Below, piece after piece: positions 1 to 6,677 of a DNA stretch of 7,650 bases; within the stretch, counting starts at the first letter, position 1; each line of letters begins with the position of its first letter. The DNA is taken from NCBI GenBank assembly GCA_937927985.1, contig CALFWH010000168.1, positions 1 to 7,650 of the forward strand, read 5' to 3'. The position numbers were made by a program, and so were the translations under genes. The DNA is from an uncultured bacterium (GTDB lineage: Bacteria > DRYD01). Below the pieces are notes generated by a model. It saw only the letters and a list, made by a program, of their open reading frames with translations, did not search any database and had not been told where the DNA came from.

Positions 1-599
1 ATCAAAAAGTTGATCAGATGGATATAGGTACTGGTGTAAAAATAGGTAACGTAGAAAGAGTTTTCAAAACTGGTGCAATGGAAAGAACAAATAGCCCTTT
101 AGATGTGGCTATTCAAGGAAGGGGATTTTTTAAAGTCCAAACTGCAGAAGGTAAAACAGTTTATACCAGAGATGGAAGATTTGCAATACAGGATGGCACA
201 TTAGTTATTAAAGATATAGGTAAAACTAATATAAAAATACCTGCAGATGTAACAGGAGTAACGATTGAAGAAGATGGTAAAGTAGTTGGCTTTAGAGGTA
301 AAGATAAAGTTGAAATAGGACAATTGAAAATATACGATTTTATTAATCCAAATGCTTTAAAAGGAGTAGGTAAGAATGCTTTTGAATTGACAGAAGATGC
401 AGGTAAACCAATAGAAATCGAACCAGCAAAAGGAGATAATCCCAAACTAGCTGCTGGTTTCATAGAAAAAAGTAATGTTAATGTCATTACTCAAATGATG
501 GAGATAGTATCTTCCCAAAGAAATTATGAATTGGTTTCTAAATCTGTGGAATCTGCCGATCAGTTATCAAGAATGGCTAATCAAATGAAAAAACAATAA
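1..599 (+). CDS. flgG: Flagellar basal-body rod protein FlgG (distal rod), 5' end outside window
   Basis: This is the C-terminal roughly 200 residues of a FlgG-type rod protein, which forms the distal rod of the flagellar axle between the membranes. The frame is already open at base 3 (reading QKVDQ before the Met at 18), so ATG 18 is internal and the true start lies upstream. Visible family marks are GTGVKIGNVERVF near the left edge, NPLDVAIQGRGFF with the following YTRDGRF, and the C-terminal helix signature SNVNVITQMMEIVSSQRNYE. FlgG is usually about 260 residues, so about 60 are missing on the left. FlgF is the closest alternative. The QRNYELVSK ending and the GTGV segment favour FlgG. 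The next gene begins 14 bases after the TAA stop and also belongs to rod assembly, so the two are probably co-transcribed. Confidence 0.88.
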   Translation, partial: QKVDQMDIGTGVKIGNVERVFKTGAMERTNSPLDVAIQGRGFFKVQTAEGKTVYTRDGRFAIQDGTLVIKDIGKTNIKIPADVTGVTIEEDGKVVGFRGKDKVEIGQLKIYDFINPNALKGVGKNAFELTEDAGKPIEIEPAKGDNPKLAAGFIEKSNVNVITQMMEIVSSQRNYELVSKSVESADQLSRMANQMKKQ

Positions 600-613
600 A
601 AAAGGTGATAAGT

Positions 614-925
614 ATGGAAATATTCAATAATCTTGATTTATCGAAAGTAAAAAGTGTAAGTGAATATAATAATTATATTCAATCTAAAAAAGCAGCTCAA
701 GAAGTAGAAACAGTATTTATAAATATGATGTTAAAAGAAATGTTTAAAAATGCTTCTAAAAATCCATTTACAATGGAAGAATCAAAAGGGGTAAACAATA
801 CTCAAAAAGAGATGATGTACGATTTATTAAGTCAAACTCTATCTCAGCAGTGGGCACAGAATAATCCTATTCTATCTGATCAAATATTAGAACAATTAAA
901 TTCCAAAAATTTCTTGGAAGATTAA
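614..925 (+). CDS. FlgJ-type rod-binding protein (short form, no muramidase domain)
   Basis: A 103-residue protein that matches the rod-binding domain found at the N-terminus of FlgJ. It probably acts as a scaffold or cap for rod assembly in the periplasm. The recognisable core is AAQEVETVFINMMLKEMFK, about residues 28-46, followed by a second amphipathic helix (QKEMMYDLLSQTLSQQWAQ). It ends soon after this domain, so the peptidoglycan-hydrolase domain of proteobacterial FlgJ is absent, as in many lineages outside that group. I place the start at ATG 614 because AAAGGTG (601-607) lies 6 bases upstream. A GTG at 605 in the same frame would overlap that ribosome site. Its position directly after flgG supports the assignment. 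It could be called FlgJ or simply a rod-binding protein. Confidence 0.8.
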   Translation: MEIFNNLDLSKVKSVSEYNNYIQSKKAAQEVETVFINMMLKEMFKNASKNPFTMEESKGVNNTQKEMMYDLLSQTLSQQWAQNNPILSDQILEQLNSKNFLED

Positions 926-943
926 TTTTAAATAAAATATACT
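914..943 (+). promoter_or_regulatory. Predicted sigma-70-type promoter for mlaE
   Basis: TTGGAA (914-919) and TATACT (938-943) are separated by 18 bases, matching the -35/-10 pattern of the housekeeping sigma factor (4 of 6 at -35, 5 of 6 at -10). The -35 box lies inside the last codons of the FlgJ-like gene. The expected transcript start is near 950, leaving a leader of only about 18 bases before ATG 968. The layout closely mirrors the element before rplS at 1701-1729, which raises confidence in both. In such AT-rich DNA a chance match remains possible. Confidence 0.5.
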
Positions 944-967
944 AAACGACGAACTAAAATACCTTAA

Positions 968-1711
968 ATGACAAATTTTATACTATATTTAGGCTGGATA
1001 GGTTTAGTTTTTTTTAATAGTTTATATTCTTTGTTAACTTTAAGAGTCTATTTTACTGATTTACCAAGATATATTATCCATTTAGGATACAATGCTATAT
1101 TTATTGTGGTTTTAACGATAACTTTTAGTGGGATGGTGATTTCTTTAGAATTATCAAAAGAAGCTGTTAGGTATGGGGTTGCGGATATGGTAGGTGGTGG
1201 AGTAGCTGTAGCTATGGCAAGAGAGTTTGGCCCTATGCTAACAGCAATAGTTTTAATAGGTAGATCGGGATCTTCTATAGCTGCTGAAATAGCTACAATG
1301 AAAATAACAGATCAGATAGATGCTCTTAGAAGTATGGGAATTAATATTTATGATTATTTGATATCTCCCAGATTATTATCAATGATTTTAACCCAACCTT
1401 TTATAACTATTTTTTCTATTATATCAGGTACAATTGGTGGGGGAATAATGGCTAATTGGTATGCTAATATAAGTTATTCTATATACTTTGATTCCATAAA
1501 TAGATTTTTGGATTTTTCTGATATTTTCGGGGGAATTATTAAAAGTATAGTTTTTTCTGTTGTGATAGTAATTATTTCTGTAGTTGAGGCTATAAATTGT
1601 CCTCGTAATAGCGCAGGAGTTGGAATAGCAGTAACACAAGCAGTAATGAAGTCTATTATACTTATATTTATACTTAATTTCATACTTTCTTACATTCTTT
1701 TTGCAAATTAA
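968..1711 (+). CDS. mlaE: MlaE-family lipid ABC transporter permease
   Basis: A 247-residue multi-pass membrane protein of the MlaE/YrbE permease family. Together with an ATPase (MlaF) and an MCE-domain protein (MlaD), such permeases move phospholipid between the inner and outer membranes. The family signature is clear: AREFGPMLTAIVLIGRSGSS, then IAAEIATMKITDQIDALRSMG, and near the C-terminus NSAGVGIAVTQAVMKS. Hydrophobic stretches occur around residues 5-25, 38-60, 140-165, 190-210 and 228-245. Length is normal for the family. ATG 968 is the earliest possible start because an in-frame TAA sits directly before it (965-967). There is no convincing Shine-Dalgarno sequence. No mlaF or mlaD gene is adjacent, so partners must be encoded elsewhere. 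mlaE is used here in the family sense and the transported lipid is unknown. Confidence 0.9.
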   Translation: MTNFILYLGWIGLVFFNSLYSLLTLRVYFTDLPRYIIHLGYNAIFIVVLTITFSGMVISLELSKEAVRYGVADMVGGGVAVAMAREFGPMLTAIVLIGRSGSSIAAEIATMKITDQIDALRSMGINIYDYLISPRLLSMILTQPFITIFSIISGTIGGGIMANWYANISYSIYFDSINRFLDFSDIFGGIIKSIVFSVVIVIISVVEAINCPRNSAGVGIAVTQAVMKSIILIFILNFILSYILFAN

Positions 1712-1729
1712 TTAAAAGGATAATATACT
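1701..1729 (+). promoter_or_regulatory. Predicted sigma-70-type promoter for rplS
   Basis: TTGCAA (1701-1706) and TATACT (1724-1729) are separated by 17 bases, the optimal spacing, with the -35 box inside the last codons of mlaE. The expected transcript start is near 1736, giving a leader of about 37 bases to the rplS start. The sequence around the -10 box (AATATACTAAA, then ACG) almost repeats that before mlaE. A separate promoter would make sense for a ribosomal protein gene needing high expression. Confidence 0.55.
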
Positions 1730-1756
1730 AAAAACGTAGAATACTATTAAAACACT

Positions 1757-1765
1757 AAGGTGGTG
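1757..1765 (+). promoter_or_regulatory. Ribosome binding site of rplS
   Basis: AAGGTGGTG is one mismatch from the ideal AAGGAGGTG and ends 7 bases before ATG 1773. It decides the start: the nearby ATG at 1768 runs into TGA after a single lysine codon and cannot be used. Confidence 0.75.
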
Positions 1766-1772
1766 AAATGAA

Positions 1773-2117
1773 ATGAAAATATTAAAAATCCTAAAAGCAA
1801 ATGATAAAATACTAAAGGAAATACATCAAAGGTATTTGACTTCCCGTAATAAGCTTAATTTTAAAGTAGGAGATACCGTTAAGGTATATCAAAAAATAAC
1901 TGAAGGAGATAAAAGTAGAATCCAAGTTTTTGAGGGAGTGGTTATAGAAATTCATGGTCCAAAAGAAAATCCATTTTTTACCGTGAGGAAGGAAGTGCAG
2001 TCAGTGGGAGTAGAAAAGACTTTTAGATTAAACAGCCCTAATGTTGAAAAAGTTGAATTCGTCAGAAATCCTCTTAAAAAACCAAGAAGAAAAAAGCTAT
2101 ATTATCTACGTCCATAA
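1773..2117 (+). CDS. rplS: Large-subunit ribosomal protein L19 (bL19)
   Basis: A 114-residue ribosomal protein L19, which sits at the interface between the 30S and 50S subunits. Diagnostic pieces are FKVGDTVKVYQKI (about residues 30-42), SRIQVFEGVVIE, FFTVRK, SVGVEKTFRLNSPNVEKVEFV and the terminal RRKKLYYLR. Two local oddities are visible. The usual stretch between FTVRK and VGVE (KISYG or similar) reads KEVQS. The protein also stops one residue after YYLR, without the basic GKAARIKE-like tail many bacteria have. The N-terminus carries a lysine-rich lead-in (residues 1-20). The gene is normally last in rpsP-rimM-trmD-rplS, but here it stands between mlaE and a chaperone gene with its own promoter and ribosome site. 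Identification is secure. Confidence 0.95.
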   Translation: MKILKILKANDKILKEIHQRYLTSRNKLNFKVGDTVKVYQKITEGDKSRIQVFEGVVIEIHGPKENPFFTVRKEVQSVGVEKTFRLNSPNVEKVEFVRNPLKKPRRKKLYYLRP

Positions 2118-2157
2118 TTAAACTTCTTGATTTTATAAAAATGAAAGGAGTAAAAAA

Positions 2158-3057
2158 ATGTCAAACTTACCAAAGAAAGTTTTTTATTTTACTTTAATAA
2201 TTTCTATTTTATTATTTTTGATTGGGTTTTCAATTCTATTTTCAGGTTGTAGTAGTAATGAAAATAAAGTTATCGCAGAGGTTGAAAATGAAAAAATAAC
2301 GCAAGCTGATCTAAATAAGGAGCTTAATCAACAGTACGGTAGAGAAGTACTACAAACTCTAATAGATCAAAAATTAATTCAATTGGAAGCTAAAAAGAAA
2401 AATATAACTGTTAATGAAAATGAACTTAATCAAGAAATAGAAAAGATATCGCTTAATTTAGGCGGATTAGATAAATTTAAAGAACAAATTAAATCTAAGG
2501 GAATAGATTTTGAAGAGTATAAAAATAAATTAAAACTGGATATACTTTTAAGGAAGTTAATAATTTCTTCTCTATCTGAGGATGAAATTAAAGTGTTTTA
2601 TGAGAATAATAAAGAATCTTTACCTTTAGTTGAGGTTTCTTTTATAATGGCGCCTGATAAAAATTTAGCTGATTCTATTATAAAGAATCTGAAGAATGGT
2701 GGGGATTTTTCTAAGTTAGCAGAGACTTATTCTCAGGATCCAATAAGTAGAGATAGCAAGGGTTATGTTGGATTTTTAGCAAGATATGATATCTCAAGAA
2801 ATTCACCTACTTTTAAAGCTTTAGAAGATCAAATTTTTAAAAATCCTAAAAAAGGAGAAATAATAGGTCCTATTGAGATTAAATATAACAATCAGAGTCT
2901 TTATTATATAGTAAAATATCACAATGTTTTGAAAACTTATGAGGAAGTTAAACCTAAGATTCAAGAACTTTTAGCTCAACAAAAAGTACAAGAATATATA
3001 CAAAGATTAAGAAAAAATGCTAATATAAAAATAACTTATGAAAAAAATGACAAATAA
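2158..3057 (+). CDS. SurA/PrsA-like peptidyl-prolyl isomerase lipoprotein
   Basis: A 299-residue predicted lipoprotein of the SurA/PrsA/SurA_N family, which helps exported proteins fold outside the inner membrane. An N-terminal hydrophobic segment (residues 8-28) ends in the lipobox FSGC, giving lipid attachment at Cys31. Residues 37-150 form a helical chaperone region beginning VIAEVENEKITQADLNKEL, typical of the SurA N domain. Residues 157-255 look like a parvulin rotamase fold, with GGDFSKLAETYSQDP, KGYVGFLARYD, and GEIIGPIE followed by YYIVKYH. The two histidines usual in parvulin active sites (in HIL- and YHI-type positions) read SFI and YYI here, so catalytic activity is doubtful. The start is supported by AAAGGAG at 2144-2150, 7 bases before the ATG. 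The end overlaps the next gene. Confidence 0.85.
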   Translation: MSNLPKKVFYFTLIISILLFLIGFSILFSGCSSNENKVIAEVENEKITQADLNKELNQQYGREVLQTLIDQKLIQLEAKKKNITVNENELNQEIEKISLNLGGLDKFKEQIKSKGIDFEEYKNKLKLDILLRKLIISSLSEDEIKVFYENNKESLPLVEVSFIMAPDKNLADSIIKNLKNGGDFSKLAETYSQDPISRDSKGYVGFLARYDISRNSPTFKALEDQIFKNPKKGEIIGPIEIKYNNQSLYYIVKYHNVLKTYEEVKPKIQELLAQQKVQEYIQRLRKNANIKITYEKNDK

Positions 3058-3880
3058 TAAGAGTTTTATAAAAATAAGTTTTTTTGTGGTTTTTGTGCTA
3101 TTAAGTTTATTGAGTGCTAATGATTCGGATTTAAAAGCCAGGTTAGTTATATTTAGTGATCCTACAAATGCATCTGTTTATATAAATAATGTTTATAGGG
3201 GTAATACTCCACTTGATATGCAGATAGATCCTGGGCAACATAGAATAAGAATAGCAATAGATGAAAATTACGTACCTGAGTTTATTACCCTAGTAGCTTT
3301 TGCTAAAAATAAGTATGAACATAATATTAAGCTAAATTTAACTTCAAAAGGTGCTTATAAAGCAGCTCGCTTTTATCACCAATCTGGAGATCTACAAAAA
3401 GCTAAATATTATTATGTTTTATCTACTAAATCCTTTGGAAAAACTATACCCCAAGCTTACTACTATGCAGGATATATTGATTTTTTATTAAAAGATTTTG
3501 AAAATTCTGAAAAAAATTTAATTGACTATGTAAGCTATGATCCTAGAAGTTTTCAAACTTGGTATTTACTAGGCGAGGTTAGAAATACTTTAAATAAAAA
3601 GAATCTTGCTATAGCTTCTTATAAGGAATGTTTGAAAATTTTATATCCTAAAACAACAGATATATTCAATTCAGTCAAGATTTCTCAAAACGAATTAGAA
3701 AGGTTAAGAAAAGAAATATTAGTTTATCCTACGTTAGATAACTATATAAGAATAGCAAGAATATATGAACAGAAAGGTGATTTAGAAAATTCCATCTATT
3801 TTTACAGAAAAGCGATATTTTTCTTTGATATAGATTTGGAAGATATTAGTTTTAAAGGCTTAAAATCTGAAGATAATTAG
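3038..3880 (+). CDS. Exported PEGA-domain and TPR-repeat protein
   Basis: A 280-residue protein with a signal peptide (hydrophobic residues 11-25, likely cut after SLLSA at 27). A PEGA domain follows at about residues 36-100, with VYINNVYRGNTPLDMQIDPG and then HRIRI, the turn that names the family. At least four tetratricopeptide-like helical repeats follow (about 106-135, 139-172, 173-204 and 235-264; GDLQKAKYYY and GDLENSIYFYRKA are the clearest). PEGA domains are thought to bind surface or wall components and TPRs bind proteins, so an envelope scaffolding role is plausible, but the exact job is unknown. The gene overlaps the end of the chaperone gene by 20 bases. ATG 3047 is an alternative start 3 codons later. 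No strong ribosome site is present, so translation is probably coupled to the upstream gene. It stops with TAG, unlike most neighbours. Confidence 0.8.
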   Translation: MKKMTNNKSFIKISFFVVFVLLSLLSANDSDLKARLVIFSDPTNASVYINNVYRGNTPLDMQIDPGQHRIRIAIDENYVPEFITLVAFAKNKYEHNIKLNLTSKGAYKAARFYHQSGDLQKAKYYYVLSTKSFGKTIPQAYYYAGYIDFLLKDFENSEKNLIDYVSYDPRSFQTWYLLGEVRNTLNKKNLAIASYKECLKILYPKTTDIFNSVKISQNELERLRKEILVYPTLDNYIRIARIYEQKGDLENSIYFYRKAIFFFDIDLEDISFKGLKSEDN

Positions 3881-3912
3881 TGATTTTTATATTTATAGTT
3901 ATTTTAGGTGTT

Positions 3913-3921
3913 AAGGAGGTG
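3913..3921 (+). promoter_or_regulatory. Perfect Shine-Dalgarno of the slipin gene
   Basis: AAGGAGGTG is a full match to the 16S anti-Shine-Dalgarno, ending 5 bases before ATG 3927. It fixes the slipin start and suggests strong translation initiation. Confidence 0.8.
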
Positions 3922-3926
3922 TATTT

Positions 3927-4745
3927 ATGTTTGATTGTTTAGGTCCTTTAACAGGTTTTGCTATTTTTTTTATTATTATTTTCTTTTCCTTTATTTTACC
4001 TACTATAATATCGATGATAAAGATAATAAATCAGTACGAGAGGGGTATAAGATTAAGATTAGGTAAGTGGATAGGTAAAATTGAGGGGCCAGGGTTAGTT
4101 ATTTTAATTCCATTTATAGATAGAATGATGGTAGTAGATATAAGAGAAATTCCAATGAATTTACCTTCACAAGAGATTATAACTGCTGATAATATAACTA
4201 TAAGAGTTAGTGCAGTAGTGTATTTTCAAGTTGTTGAACCTGATAAGGCAGTATTAAAAAATCAAGATTATTCTAATTCTATTTTTCAAATATCTCAAAC
4301 TACTTTAAGGAATGTAGTAGGTCAATCTGAGTTAGATGAAATTTTGCAACAAAGAGAGAAGATAAATGAAAAGATAAGAGAGATAGTGGATGAAAATACT
4401 CAAAGATGGGGAGTGAAGGTTAATTTAGTTGAGATTAAGGATATAGAATTACCTGAAAGTTTGCAAAAAGCAATGGCAAAACAAGCCGAAGCTGAAAGAG
4501 AAAGAAGAGCAAAGATAATAAGTGCAGAAGCTGAATATCAAGCAGCTCAGAAATTAATTGAAGCAGCTAATCTAATAGCTACTCAACCAGTATCCCTGCA
4601 ATTAAGATTTTTTCAATTACTCTCTGATATATCTTCAAAAGGTTCAAATTTAGTTATACCTTTACCTACTGATTTGTTTAAAATGTTTTCTTATGAAGGA
4701 TTAATAGATAAAAAAAATAATAATAAAGATAATAAAATAGTTTAA
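3927..4745 (+). CDS. Slipin (stomatin/prohibitin-like SPFH-domain membrane protein)
   Basis: A 272-residue SPFH-family protein of the slipin (prokaryotic stomatin) branch. These proteins form oligomeric rings on the membrane and organise membrane domains or modulate membrane proteases. A single hydrophobic anchor spans about residues 9-32. The SPFH domain follows at about 33-185, with the motifs NQYERGIRLRLGKW, GPGLVILIPFIDRM, VDIREIPMNLPSQEIITADN and the turn RWGVKVNLVEIKDIELP. A charged helical segment, KAMAKQAEAERERRAKIISA (181-200), predicts a coiled coil. A short C-terminal region, NLVIPLPTDLFKM, resembles the slipin tail, and the protein ends in an Asn/Lys-rich tail. Bacterial slipins are commonly paired with an NfeD gene, and none is present here. 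Instead an acetyl-CoA synthetase follows 17 bases downstream. Confidence 0.9.
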   Translation: MFDCLGPLTGFAIFFIIIFFSFILPTIISMIKIINQYERGIRLRLGKWIGKIEGPGLVILIPFIDRMMVVDIREIPMNLPSQEIITADNITIRVSAVVYFQVVEPDKAVLKNQDYSNSIFQISQTTLRNVVGQSELDEILQQREKINEKIREIVDENTQRWGVKVNLVEIKDIELPESLQKAMAKQAEAERERRAKIISAEAEYQAAQKLIEAANLIATQPVSLQLRFFQLLSDISSKGSNLVIPLPTDLFKMFSYEGLIDKKNNNKDNKIV

Positions 4746-4762
4746 TTAGGGGGATTAAGGAA

Positions 4763-6640
4763 ATGTATTATTATCCACATTTAAATAGATATTTGGATTA
4801 TCATAAGCAAAGTTTGCAAGATATCGAAAACTTCTGGGATTATCAAGGAAGAATTATTCCCTGGTTTAAAAGATGGGAAAAAGTTTTGGAAAAAAACCAT
4901 CCTTTTTATAGATGGTATGTTGGGGGATATCTAAATGCTTCTTATGTTTGTTTAGATCATCATTTGGATAGTATAAGGAGAAATAAAATAGCTTATTATT
5001 GGGAAAATGAATTAGGTCAAACTGAAAGCGTAAGTTATTTAGAATTGTATAATAGAGTAAATGCTTTTGCTAATTTCCTAAAAAATTTAGGGGTAAAAAA
5101 AGATGATGTTGTTTTAATTTATATGCCCATGGTTATAGATTCAATAGTGGCTATGCTTGCTGTGGCAAGATTAGGAGCAATTCATAGCGTAGTATTCTCT
5201 GGTTTTTCTAAAAATGCTATCATAGATAGAATAGAAGATAGTAAAGCTAAATATATAATAACGGCAACCCATACTTATAGAAGAGGTAAAAGAATAGATC
5301 TATTTCCTGTTGTAAAAGATATAGATTTACCTTACATTGAAAAAATAATTGTTTTAGATAGAGATGGTAATTTTAAAGAAGAAGGAAAATTTGTCAAGTG
5401 GAATAAAGATTTAGAATTTGTTTATGTTACACCTGAAATTAGAGAGTCTAATGATCCTTTATTCGTACTATATACATCTGGTACTACTGGTAAGCCTAAG
5501 GGAATTTTACATTCTACTGGAGGGTATTTAGTTTATGTAGCTTCTACATTGGCGTGGGCCTTTAATGTCAATGATGATAGTATTTGGTGGTGTACTGCTG
5601 ATATAGGTTGGATTACTGGACATAGTTATGTTGTGTATTCTCCATTAGCTTTGGGATTAACTAGTTTTATATATGAAGGTGCTCCTGATTATCCTAATCC
5701 TGAAAAATGGTGGAGTTTAATAGAAAAATATAAGATTACTGAATTTTACACTTCTCCTACAGCTTTGAGGATGTTTATGAAATATGGTGAAGATCATATA
5801 AGGAAATATGATCTAAGTTCGCTGAGGATGTTAGGTTCTGTAGGTGAACCGATTAATCCTGAGGTATGGACATGGTATTATGAAAATGTAGGCAATAAAA
5901 AATGTCCTATTATTGATACATGGTGGCAAACTGAAACAGGAGGATTTATATTAGCCCCATTTATGGGAATTATTCCTCTAAGACCGGGTTATGCTTCTTT
6001 ACCTTTACCAGGTATAGAGGTAGATATAGTAGATGAAAAAGGTAATAGTTTACCTGCAAATACTAAAGGATTTATAGTTATAAAGAAACCATGGCCAGGT
6101 ATGATGTTGGGTATATTAAATGATGAAGAAAAATATAAACAAACCTATTGGTCTAAATTTGAAAATATGTATTATCCAGGGGATTATGCCATTAAGGATG
6201 AAAATGATTATATTCAGTTATTAGGTAGAGCTGATGAGGTTATAAAGATAGCGGGACACAGAATAGGTACCTTCGAGGTTGAAAGTGCTATACTTGAAAG
6301 TGAATTAGCTGCTGAAGCTGCTGTTATTGGTGTACCTGATGAATTAAGAGGAGAAATTGCTGTCGCTTTTGTTACCTTGAAAGAAGGAATACAATCTAAT
6401 GAAGAAATTAAACAAAAAATACTTATGAAAGTAAGAGAAGTTTTGGGACCTGTTGTAGTTTTCTCTAATATATTCTTCGTAGAAAAATTACCCAAAACTC
6501 GATCTGGAAAGATAATGAGAAGATTATTAAAGTCTATCTTAACTGAAAAGGAAATTGGGGATATTTCTACTTTGGAAGAAGAGGCTTCTGTAGAAGAAGT
6601 AAGAAAAGCTTATGAAGAATTGAAAAAAACTCTTGCTTAA
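4763..6640 (+). CDS. acs: Acetyl-CoA synthetase, AMP-forming (acetate-CoA ligase)
   Basis: A 625-residue adenylate-forming enzyme that makes acetyl-CoA from acetate, ATP and CoA through an acetyl-AMP intermediate in the cytoplasm. The N-terminus shows the ACS-specific cap (WFKRWEKVLE; YVGGYLNASYVCLDHHL). The nucleotide loop is YTSGTTGKPKG (T238 to G247). WWCTADIGWITGHSYVVYSPL follows, and the acyl-pocket motif DTWWQTETGG places Trp388 where acetate-specific enzymes carry a tryptophan. The hinge region is GRADEVIKIAGHRIG (about residues 488-502). The catalytic lysine is K583 in PKTRSGKIMRR, a site commonly controlled by acetylation in this family. Length is slightly under the usual 650. A purine-rich site, AGGGGG (4748-4753), lies 9 bases before the start. 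It probably shares a transcript with the slipin gene. Propionyl-CoA synthetase is a less likely alternative. Confidence 0.93.
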   Translation: MYYYPHLNRYLDYHKQSLQDIENFWDYQGRIIPWFKRWEKVLEKNHPFYRWYVGGYLNASYVCLDHHLDSIRRNKIAYYWENELGQTESVSYLELYNRVNAFANFLKNLGVKKDDVVLIYMPMVIDSIVAMLAVARLGAIHSVVFSGFSKNAIIDRIEDSKAKYIITATHTYRRGKRIDLFPVVKDIDLPYIEKIIVLDRDGNFKEEGKFVKWNKDLEFVYVTPEIRESNDPLFVLYTSGTTGKPKGILHSTGGYLVYVASTLAWAFNVNDDSIWWCTADIGWITGHSYVVYSPLALGLTSFIYEGAPDYPNPEKWWSLIEKYKITEFYTSPTALRMFMKYGEDHIRKYDLSSLRMLGSVGEPINPEVWTWYYENVGNKKCPIIDTWWQTETGGFILAPFMGIIPLRPGYASLPLPGIEVDIVDEKGNSLPANTKGFIVIKKPWPGMMLGILNDEEKYKQTYWSKFENMYYPGDYAIKDENDYIQLLGRADEVIKIAGHRIGTFEVESAILESELAAEAAVIGVPDELRGEIAVAFVTLKEGIQSNEEIKQKILMKVREVLGPVVVFSNIFFVEKLPKTRSGKIMRRLLKSILTEKEIGDISTLEEEASVEEVRKAYEELKKTLA

Positions 6641-6677
6641 TTTACATAAATAAATCAATATAGAATTTAGCTAATTC

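Noticed and set aside
605..613. GTG 605 as start of the rod-binding gene
   Set aside because: It overlaps the AAAGGTG ribosome site that properly serves ATG 614.
1424..1683. Reverse-strand reading frames within mlaE
   Set aside because: They lie opposite a well-conserved membrane protein, have low-complexity composition and show no recognisable motif.
6641..6670. Promoter before kamE (TTTACA and TATAGA)
   Set aside because: The two boxes are only 12 bases apart, and alternative pairings give spacers of 20 or more.
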